NCBI GenBank assembly: GCA_045593825.1
Contig: JAZNXI010000060.1
Location: 1 to 6,943, forward strand
Length of the DNA: 6,943 nucleotides
Source: SIG299 sp045593825
Lineage (GTDB): Bacteria; Bacillota; Clostridia; Lachnospirales; Lachnospiraceae
Direction of reading: 5' to 3'
The stretch's first letter is position 1. Each line of letters starts with the position of its first letter. The notes under the pieces were generated by a model. The model ran no database searches, was not told the DNA's origin, and was given only the letters and a program-made list of their open reading frames with translations. Shown piece by piece: positions 1-5,236 of this stretch. A program made the translations under genes and the position numbers.

Positions 1-35
1 GCTACGATCCGACTTTATGCAAGAGAACATGATCA

Positions 36-63
36 AAACCCTTAGTCTAACGACTAAGGGTTT
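36..63 (-). terminator. Hairpin downstream of rpsU, probable terminator
   Basis: A perfect 12-bp stem (arms 36-47 and 52-63) closes a 4-base loop, starting 13 bp past the rpsU stop codon. On the minus strand the stem ends in GGGTTT plus one more T before GATCATG, so the U-tract is short and termination may be partial. The A/T-ended stem is symmetric and could also act on the plus strand, but no plus-strand gene was found nearby. Confidence 0.55.
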
Positions 64-76
64 CATGCACAAGATA

Positions 77-250
77 TTAGTATTTACGCTTACGAGCAGC
101 CTCAGACTTCTTCTTACGCTTTACGCTTGGCTTTTCGTAATGCTCACGCTTACGAATCTCCTGCTGGATGCCTGCCTTCGCACAGTTTCTCTTGAATCTG
201 CGGAGAGCGCTGTCTAAAGATTCGCCTTCTTTAACGATTACATTTGACAT
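77..250 (-). CDS. rpsU: 30S ribosomal protein bS21
   Basis: This is small ribosomal subunit protein S21, which sits near the 3' end of 16S rRNA on the 30S platform. The 57-residue translation begins MSNVIVKEGESLDSALRRFK and has the family's short N-terminal strand and two-helix body. It ends in a very basic tail (residues 44-57, rich in Lys/Arg, ending RKRKY). Length is normal for Firmicutes. The ATG at 248-250 is preceded by two Shine-Dalgarno-like runs: AGGTGA 4 nt upstream and GGGAGG 12 nt upstream. The gene lies 161 bp after alaS with its own consensus promoter (327-354) and a hairpin after the stop. The plus-strand open frame across it is only a shadow. Confidence 0.97.
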   Translation of the reverse strand: MSNVIVKEGESLDSALRRFKRNCAKAGIQQEIRKREHYEKPSVKRKKKSEAARKRKY

Positions 251-270
251 TTTCTCACCTAACCTCCCTC

Positions 271-297
271 CAGTTGTGTATTGTGCCTATACAACTG
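271..297 (-). promoter_or_regulatory. Hairpin in the rpsU mRNA leader, next to the Shine-Dalgarno
   Basis: Arms 271-277 (CAGTTGT) and 291-297 (ACAACTG) can form a 7-bp stem around a 13-base loop within the roughly 70-nt rpsU leader. In the mRNA the second arm runs directly into GGAGGGAGG, sharing one G with it. The stem could extend by A-T pairs with a 2-base bulge. The pairing is seen in the sequence. A role in controlling S21 translation is only a possibility. Confidence 0.4.
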
Positions 298-326
298 TTT
301 GGGTATTTTTTTAAAGCACTATGAAG

Positions 327-354
327 ATTATACCATAAATTCTACATTCGTCAA
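327..354 (-). promoter_or_regulatory. Sigma-A promoter of rpsU
   Basis: Minus-strand TTGACG (349-354), a 16-bp spacer, then TATAAT (327-332), with an extended -10 (TGG just before TATAAT). Transcription should start near 320, giving a leader of about 70 nt before the S21 start codon. This separates S21 expression from alaS. Confidence 0.85.
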
Positions 355-403
355 CTGTTTTTTTATAAATTAAAACATTTTTTCAAATGTAAAAACAACA
401 GTT
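353..403 (-). terminator. A/T-rich nested stem-loops after alaS, weak terminator candidate
   Basis: An inner 6-bp stem (375-380 with 385-390; ACATTT/AAATGT around a 4-base loop) is followed on the minus strand by TTTAATTTAT. An outer pair, AACTGTT at 353-359 with AACAGTT at 397-403, can enclose it. The stems contain almost no G-C pairs, so termination of alaS here would be inefficient and some read-through into rpsU is plausible. Confidence 0.3.
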
Positions 404-411
404 AATTTTAA

Positions 412-3066
412 TTATGCTAACTGACCTTCCAGTACAGTATATGCCTTTTCAATTGCAGAATCAATTCCTGCTGGATTCTTACCGCCGGCCTGTGCCATAT
501 TCGGACGACCACCGCCGCCACCGCCAACAAGGGAAGCTACTTCCTTGATGAGGTTACCTGCGTGGGCACCCTTAGCCATTGCAGCATCTGTTGCCATAGC
601 AACTAAGTTTACCTTGCCGTCTAATGCGGAAACAAGCAGAATTACGCTGTCGCCAAGCTTATCCTTCATCTGGTCGCCAAGGTTTCTGAGTGCGTTCATA
701 TCCGCATCCGGAAGCTTAGCGCAAAGCACCTTAATGCCATTCATTTCCTTAACCTGGCTCATAATATCACCAAGGGAATTGTTAGCAAGCTTTGCCTTTA
801 ACTTTTCGTTTTCGGAATGAGCAGCCTTTAATTCTTCCTGCATTGCTTCAATCTTCTTCACAAGGGAAGCTACGTCACATTTAGCAGCCTTTGCAGCAGC
901 CAGTAACTCTTCTTCCTGCTTTTTGTAATATTCAAACACACCTTCTGCGGTAATTGCTTCGATACGTCTTACACCTGCTGCAATACCGGATTCGGATAAA
1001 ATCTTGAATACGGAGATTACGCCGGTATTGTTTACATGGGTACCACCGCAAAGTTCCTTGGAGAATTCGCCCATGCTTACAACGCGTACGGTATCGCCGT
1101 ACTTTTCGCCAAACAGAGCCTTTGCACCGGTCTTACGGGCATCCTCAATGCTCATTTCTTTAGTTTCAATTACCAGGTTCTTTGCAATTTCTTCATTAAC
1201 AATTGCTTCTACCTTTGCCAGTTCTTCCTTTGTTAAAGCGGAGAAATGGGTAAAGTCGAAACGGAGTCTGTCTGCGTTTACTAAAGAACCTGCCTGCTCT
1301 ACGTGGTTGCCGAGAACAACACGCAGTGCTTCCTGAAGTAAGTGGGTTGCACTGTGGTTCTTGCCGGTAGCTACACGGTTCTTTTCATCGATAGTAAGCT
1401 CAACCTTATCACCAACGGAGAACATACCGTTCTGTACGTAACCAACATGTCCTACCTTGCCGCCCTTAAGCTTAATGGTGTCGGTAACAACAAATACGGA
1501 CTCATCCTTTGTGATAACACCCTTATCTGCCTGCTGACCACCCATAGTAGCGTAGAATGGAGTCTGGTTAACAATAATGGTTGCATTCTGGCCTTCGGTT
1601 ACATCCTTTACAATATCAGTTTCTGTAGTAAGAACTGTGATTTCAGATGTATAAGTATTATTTTCATAACCTACGAATTCGGTTGTGATAGCTGCATCAA
1701 TTTCATCATATACGGTAGCATCTGCACCCATGTAGTTTGTGGTACCGCGGGCATTACGTGCAGTGTCCTTCTGCACCTGCATTGCCTTCTTAAAGCCGTC
1801 CATATCGATGGTAAAGCCCTTTTCAGCCAGGATTTCTTCGGTTAAATCGATAGGGAAACCGTAAGTGTCGTAAAGCTTGAATGCATCGTCACCGGAAAGT
1901 ACGATGGAACCGGCCTTCTGACAAGCTTCTTCCATATCAGCTAAAATGGAAAGACCCTGGTCGATAGTCTTGTTGAACTTTTCCTCTTCGAGAGTTAATA
2001 CCTTTAAGATATACTCTCTCTTTTCCTCTAATTCCGGATAACCGTCCTTGGACTCATTAATAACGGTTTCGCAAAGCTTAGCAAGGAATAAACCGTTGAT
2101 GCCAAGTAATCTTCCGTGTCTTGCTGCACGACGAAGAAGTCTTCTTAAGACATAACCACGTCCTTCGTTGGATGGAATAATACCATCGGAAGTCATGAAG
2201 GTTACGGAACGGATGTGGTCGGTAATAAGACGGATGGAAACATCCTTCTTATCATCAGTCTGATAAGTAACGCCTGCCATTTCACAAACCTTGTCACGGA
2301 TCGCCTTCATGGTATCAATATCAAATACGGAAGTAACATCCTGAACTACTACTGCAAGACGCTCAAGACCCATACCGGTATCGATGTTCTTCTGTGTTAA
2401 TTCTGTATAGTTGTGATTGCCGTCGCTTTCAAACTGGGTGAATACGTTATTCCAAACTTCGATGAAACGGTCACATTCACAGCCAACCTTACAGTCAGGG
2501 CTGCCACAGCCATACTTTAAGCCACGGTCATAGTAAATCTCGGAACAAGGACCGCAAGGACCTGCACCGTGCTGGCAGAAGTTGTCACAGTCGCCGTTTT
2601 CATCACGATAGAAACGGGTAATCTTTTCCGGAGCAACACCCTCCTGCTTTGTCCAGATTTCGAATGCTTCATCATCCTCACTGAAGATAGATGGATATAA
2701 ACGGTCTTCTTCCAAACCAACCACCTTGGTTAAAAACTCCCAGGACCAGTGAATGGCTTCCTTCTTAAAGTAATCACCAAAGGAGAAGTTACCGAGCATT
2801 TCAAAGAAAGTAAGATGTCTTGCTGTCTTACCTACGTTTTCGATATCACCGGTACGGATACACTTCTGGCAGGTAGTTACTCGCTTTCTTGGCGGAATTT
2901 CCTGGCCGGTGAAGTAAGGCTTCATTGGAGCCATACCGGAGTTGATGAGCAGTAAGCTCTTATCGTTGTGCGGAATTAAAGAGAAACTCTTTAACTTTAA
3001 ATGCTCCTTGCTTTCGAAAAATTCAAGGTACATTCTTCTTAAATCGTTTACACCATATGGTTTCAT
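412..3066 (-). CDS. alaS: Alanyl-tRNA synthetase
   Basis: Cytoplasmic class II synthetase that charges tRNA-Ala with alanine. The 884 residues match the usual bacterial length. The aminoacylation domain (about 1-450) shows motif 2 around RHLTFFEMLGNFSFGDYF (83-100) and motif 3 GMGLERLA (231-238). The editing domain carries the zinc/deacylation ligands H571 and H575 (HSATH) with C673 and H677 (CGGTH). A helical linker with a coiled-coil look (about 712-762) leads to the C-Ala/DHHA1 domain with a glycine run at 848-853. Unusual points are eight cysteines between 160 and 198, and Cys164 where E. coli AlaRS has Trp in DNFW. The ATG is preceded by GGGAGGA at 9-nt spacing. The promoter is at 3118-3146. 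No T-box fits the short upstream gap. Confidence 0.99.
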   Translation of the reverse strand: MKPYGVNDLRRMYLEFFESKEHLKLKSFSLIPHNDKSLLLINSGMAPMKPYFTGQEIPPRKRVTTCQKCIRTGDIENVGKTARHLTFFEMLGNFSFGDYFKKEAIHWSWEFLTKVVGLEEDRLYPSIFSEDDEAFEIWTKQEGVAPEKITRFYRDENGDCDNFCQHGAGPCGPCSEIYYDRGLKYGCGSPDCKVGCECDRFIEVWNNVFTQFESDGNHNYTELTQKNIDTGMGLERLAVVVQDVTSVFDIDTMKAIRDKVCEMAGVTYQTDDKKDVSIRLITDHIRSVTFMTSDGIIPSNEGRGYVLRRLLRRAARHGRLLGINGLFLAKLCETVINESKDGYPELEEKREYILKVLTLEEEKFNKTIDQGLSILADMEEACQKAGSIVLSGDDAFKLYDTYGFPIDLTEEILAEKGFTIDMDGFKKAMQVQKDTARNARGTTNYMGADATVYDEIDAAITTEFVGYENNTYTSEITVLTTETDIVKDVTEGQNATIIVNQTPFYATMGGQQADKGVITKDESVFVVTDTIKLKGGKVGHVGYVQNGMFSVGDKVELTIDEKNRVATGKNHSATHLLQEALRVVLGNHVEQAGSLVNADRLRFDFTHFSALTKEELAKVEAIVNEEIAKNLVIETKEMSIEDARKTGAKALFGEKYGDTVRVVSMGEFSKELCGGTHVNNTGVISVFKILSESGIAAGVRRIEAITAEGVFEYYKKQEEELLAAAKAAKCDVASLVKKIEAMQEELKAAHSENEKLKAKLANNSLGDIMSQVKEMNGIKVLCAKLPDADMNALRNLGDQMKDKLGDSVILLVSALDGKVNLVAMATDAAMAKGAHAGNLIKEVASLVGGGGGGRPNMAQAGGKNPAGIDSAIEKAYTVLEGQLA

Positions 3067-3117
3067 AAGAATTTATCCTCCCAAATTGTATAAAATATCT
3101 AATTTCACTAATATCTT

Positions 3118-3146
3118 AGTATAGGATTTTCTTGGTAGTTTGTCAA
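3118..3146 (-). promoter_or_regulatory. Sigma-A promoter of alaS
   Basis: Minus-strand TTGACA (3141-3146), a 17-bp spacer, then TATACT (3118-3123). The -35 begins at the first base after the barstar stop codon. Transcription should start near 3111, leaving a leader of about 45 nt that carries GGGAGGA 9 nt before the alaS ATG. This leader is too short for a T-box riboswitch. Confidence 0.9.
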
Positions 3147-3413
3147 TTATATTATTTCTAAAGTGAATTTTTTACTGCTTGCCGCTGCATCTTCCAACGT
3201 CTCAATAAAAGCTTCTCCGTATCCGCAAAGAATTTCCTTTAATTCCTGGGCATACTCCAGTCGAATTTCTAAAATTTCTTCTCTGTCGGTCAGTACATCA
3301 TACAGTGCATCCAGGTTATTTCCATAATATTCCGGAAACCTGCACTGCTCCTTTAAATAAGCATGTAATGTCTGCTTATCCTTCATCTTTCTTCCATCAA
3401 TAATTACTTGCAT
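3147..3413 (-). CDS. Barstar-family ribonuclease inhibitor
   Basis: An 88-residue cytoplasmic protein of the barstar family, which blocks barnase-type RNases by filling the active site. With the start at 3413, the segment FPEYYGNNLDALYDVLTD (26-43) aligns without gaps to barstar of Bacillus amyloliquefaciens. It places Tyr29, Tyr30, Gly31, Asn33, Asp35 and Asp39 at identical numbers; Trp38 is Tyr here. Asp39 is the residue that, in the known complex, contacts barnase Arg83, Arg87 and His102. An acidic pair, Glu74-Asp75, lies near the Glu76 position. A start 21 bp upstream (3434) is open but has no Shine-Dalgarno and lies in a hairpin, whereas AGGAG sits 5 nt before 3413. The gene starts 40 bp after the RNase lipoprotein stop, so the partner is almost certainly that protein. 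Confidence 0.93.
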   Translation of the reverse strand: MQVIIDGRKMKDKQTLHAYLKEQCRFPEYYGNNLDALYDVLTDREEILEIRLEYAQELKEILCGYGEAFIETLEDAAASSKKFTLEII

Positions 3414-3418
3414 AAATT

Positions 3419-3442
3419 CTCCTGTCTTTGCCATCAGGCAAA
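3419..3442 (-). promoter_or_regulatory. Intercistronic hairpin and Shine-Dalgarno that set the barstar start
   Basis: Between the RNase and barstar genes, arms 3427-3432 and 3437-3442 (TTTGCC/GGCAAA in mRNA sense) form a 6-bp stem with a 4-base loop. No U-tract follows, so it is unlikely to terminate. Three bases later AGGAG (3419-3423) precedes the ATG at 3411-3413 by 5 nt. The alternative upstream ATG (3432-3434) begins inside the hairpin, which favours the downstream start. Confidence 0.6.
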
Positions 3443-3453
3443 CTTTAAGTTAT

Positions 3454-4197
3454 TTATTCATCACCATAAAGCAAAGTAAAACTTTCATAATGGTCACTGG
3501 TATAATAAATCAGACCATCATTGGAAAAGATAATACGTTTTGCTCCGCGGCTGCTCTTTCCTTTGGTATCAATATCACATTCGTAATACTTTCTTCCGCT
3601 CTTCTTTGGCAGCAGACCTTCATAATTACCGAACTTATCACCGCCAATGGCAGCTCCGTCTTTATATCGTTCTACGCTGCCACCGCTCCAGCCAAGGTCC
3701 TGTGCCTCAGACTTTGTAATAAAGTTTTCAGGAAGTTTTCCATACGTATGAATATAAAGCGCAACATCATCCTTGCTGTAATACCATCCATCTTCGTCAA
3801 TGGCAGGTGTAGGAGTAGCCGTTGGCTTCGGTGTATTTGTTGGCTTTGGTGTGGCCGTTGGCTTTGGTGTAGCCGTTGGCTTTGGCGTTGCTGTTGGCTT
3901 GGTTGTAGCTGTTGGCTTTGGGGTTACTGTTGGTTTTTGGGTAGCCGTAGGCTCCGGCTTTTCCGTAGGTGTCGGTGCCGGCGTTTCTGTAGCCGCCGGT
4001 GCCTCGTCAGAATCAACCACATTGCCGGAGTCATCTTCTGCTCCGCCAAGATAGGAATTCACCCCATCCACCACCATATCTACAATGGCCTGGTCAAGTT
4101 CTTCGTTACCGGTGGTAATATCACCGCAGCCAATTAAAGTAAAACTGAATACTGCAGCAAATAAAAGCATCCACCATTTTTGCATCAATTTCTTCAT
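3454..4197 (-). CDS. Lipoprotein-anchored barnase-type ribonuclease with Lys-Pro-Thr repeat stalk
   Basis: A 247-residue precursor of a probable surface-tethered guanyl-preferring endoribonuclease. Residues 1-23 are a lipoprotein signal with lipobox LIGC; Cys24 would be lipidated. Residues 25-66 are acidic with a short helical-looking stretch. Residues 67-132 are a Thr/Pro stalk with seven KPTxTx repeats. Residues 136-245 are a complete barnase domain: ALYIHTYGKLP, then FITKSEAQDLGW (159-170), IGGDKF (184-189), ECDI (206-209) and SDHYESF (234-240). Catalytic equivalents are Lys162 (barnase 27), Glu206 (73), Arg217 (83), Arg221 (87) and His236 (102). Arg59 of barnase is replaced by Tyr192. GGAGG lies 11 nt before the ATG. 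The gene follows tdk by 23 bp and is followed by barstar, its expected inhibitor. Activity is inferred from intact residues; the natural RNA target is unknown. Confidence 0.92.
   Translation of the reverse strand: MKKLMQKWWMLLFAAVFSFTLIGCGDITTGNEELDQAIVDMVVDGVNSYLGGAEDDSGNVVDSDEAPAATETPAPTPTEKPEPTATQKPTVTPKPTATTKPTATPKPTATPKPTATPKPTNTPKPTATPTPAIDEDGWYYSKDDVALYIHTYGKLPENFITKSEAQDLGWSGGSVERYKDGAAIGGDKFGNYEGLLPKKSGRKYYECDIDTKGKSSRGAKRIIFSNDGLIYYTSDHYESFTLLYGDE
3811..3936 (-). repeat. Seven 18-bp in-frame repeats encoding KPTxTx
   Basis: Seven consecutive 18-bp units encode residues 88-129 of the RNase lipoprotein as KPTVTP, KPTATT, three KPTATP, KPTNTP and KPTATP. The array is in frame and without interruption. 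Identical units next to each other suggest expansion by slippage or unequal recombination, so copy number may differ among strains. It forms the stalk between the lipid anchor and the RNase domain. Confidence 0.9.
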
Positions 4198-4220
4198 TTA
4201 TCTGTTAACCTCCAAAATTC

Positions 4221-4820
4221 TCAATCTTTTTCCACCGTATAATCTTCCAATGCTTCCGAAGGAATAATGCCCTTTTTGTAGCATCGATGGCAAAGAGCCA
4301 TGTAAGACTCATTACCGCCTACCACCACCTGTTCTCCTTCATAAAGAATTTTATTTCCGGAATAGCGGGCGTTCATAATAGCCTTTTTCCCGCATGGACA
4401 CATGGTCACAATTTCACGAAGGGAATCTGCCAGCTCTAAAATGCGTTTGGAGCCCTCAAACAAATTACCCATAAAGTCAGCCTTTAAGCCATAGCACATG
4501 ACAAAGGTTCCGTTATCAACAATATCACGGAGCTCGTCCACCTGTTCTTTGGTTAAAAACTGTGCTTCATCCACAATTAAATTGTCGTACTCTTCTACAG
4601 GGTTCGGAAGAACCTCCCGGATTTTACTGTCAGGATAAATAAGAATTGCTTTTGCCATAAGACCTGCTCGGGATTTTACAATATCCACCCCATCCCGGTT
4701 ATCAATGCTCGGTTTTAGTAATGCAACCTTCTTTCCTTTATCCTCCCAGCTGAATCTGGTCATTAGAGCATTGGCTGTTTTACTGGAACCCATGGCTCCG
4801 TAGTAAAAGTACATTTTCAT
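4221..4820 (-). CDS. tdk: Thymidine kinase (type II, TK1-like)
   Basis: A cytoplasmic salvage enzyme that phosphorylates thymidine to dTMP using ATP. The 199 residues fit the small type II family. Visible motifs are the P-loop GAMGSSKT (8-15), the Walker B/catalytic segment VDEAQF (83-88, with Glu85 as the likely general base), and YGLKADFMGNLFEGS (110-124). A zinc site is formed by Cys141, Cys143, Cys177 and Cys180, and a thymidine-binding lasso is at GGNESYMALCHRCY (168-181). A weak GAGAG lies 7 nt before the ATG; the other Met at position 3 is too far from it. The gene sits 18 bp after the PH-domain gene and 23 bp before the RNase gene, in the middle of the operon. It is intact. A functional link to the RNase is not evident, because RNA breakdown does not yield thymidine. 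Confidence 0.97.
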   Translation of the reverse strand: MKMYFYYGAMGSSKTANALMTRFSWEDKGKKVALLKPSIDNRDGVDIVKSRAGLMAKAILIYPDSKIREVLPNPVEEYDNLIVDEAQFLTKEQVDELRDIVDNGTFVMCYGLKADFMGNLFEGSKRILELADSLREIVTMCPCGKKAIMNARYSGNKILYEGEQVVVGGNESYMALCHRCYKKGIIPSEALEDYTVEKD

Positions 4821-4838
4821 AATAAAACTCTCTTTCGT

Positions 4839-5222
4839 TTATTCTTCGTCTAATCCTTCGTCCGGAAGTTCAAAATCACCGCCGCTGGTCATAAATTCAC
4901 GTCCGGTAATGCGCTTCTTTTCGCGGTTTGCTTCGATTAAATCAGACAACTGCATCTTTACATCCATAACCTTTTTTATGTTCTTGATTTCAAAATCACC
5001 CATAGTTTTATCGGAGGTTTTTAACTGAATACTGCCCATGCCAAAAATCCGCTGTCCGAATTTTCTGGTTACTGTGATATCAAGCACGCGGTACATACGG
5101 ATTTCGTCCTGACGCTTATTGAAGAAACCGGTGTCCACAAAAATACGCTCTTCATCAAAGCTGTACACAGTAAATGTCCATGGTAAACCACACCAGGTTC
5201 GTTTTCTTTCTCTCCATAACAT
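4839..5222 (-). CDS. Small soluble bacterial PH-domain protein
   Basis: A 127-residue protein of unknown function that resembles the bacterial pleckstrin-homology domain found in YdbS/YdbT-type proteins. The core is about 15-100: TFTVYSFDEERIFVDTGFF, then RMYRVLDITV (42-51), QRIFGMGSIQL (57-67) and KDFEIK-like strands, followed by a closing helix. This follows the family pattern of a 'deviation-from-R' strand, a Q-R-hydrophobic-G-G-hydrophobic turn and a terminal helix. Related proteins often have transmembrane helices; this one has none and ends in an acidic tail (115-127). AGGAGG lies 8 nt before the ATG and overlaps the stop region of the upstream CapA-like gene (14-bp gap), so translation may be coupled. 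Binding partner and ligand cannot be told from the sequence. Confidence 0.75.
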   Translation of the reverse strand: MLWRERKRTWCGLPWTFTVYSFDEERIFVDTGFFNKRQDEIRMYRVLDITVTRKFGQRIFGMGSIQLKTSDKTMGDFEIKNIKKVMDVKMQLSDLIEANREKKRITGREFMTSGGDFELPDEGLDEE

Positions 5223-5236
5223 AATGTATTCCTCCT

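Noticed and set aside
1..35. Possible short open frame on the minus strand starting at 30 and running off the window
   Set aside because: Ten codons with no ribosome binding site and no recognisable sequence; nothing can be claimed.
17..217. Plus-strand 66-codon open frame at the window start
   Set aside because: It runs antisense through rpsU and its terminator hairpin; S21 is unmistakable on the other strand.
3414..3434. Upstream start for barstar giving an N-terminal MAKTGEF extension
   Set aside because: It has no Shine-Dalgarno, its ATG lies in a hairpin loop, and the downstream start has AGGAG 5 nt away and matches the barstar numbering exactly.
3811..3936. CRISPR-like regular 18-bp repeats
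   Set aside because: The units are contiguous without spacers and are in frame, coding for a protein stalk.
3800..4054. Plus-strand open frame encoding Val-Gly-Phe-Gly repeats
   Set aside because: It is the antisense reading of the KPTxTx repeats in the RNase lipoprotein gene; no ribosome binding site or promoter supports it.
3490..4137. Plus-strand 215-codon open frame rich in Cys, Trp and Arg
   Set aside because: It lies wholly opposite the barnase lipoprotein gene, its composition is typical of a shadow of Thr/Pro codons, and it matches no family.
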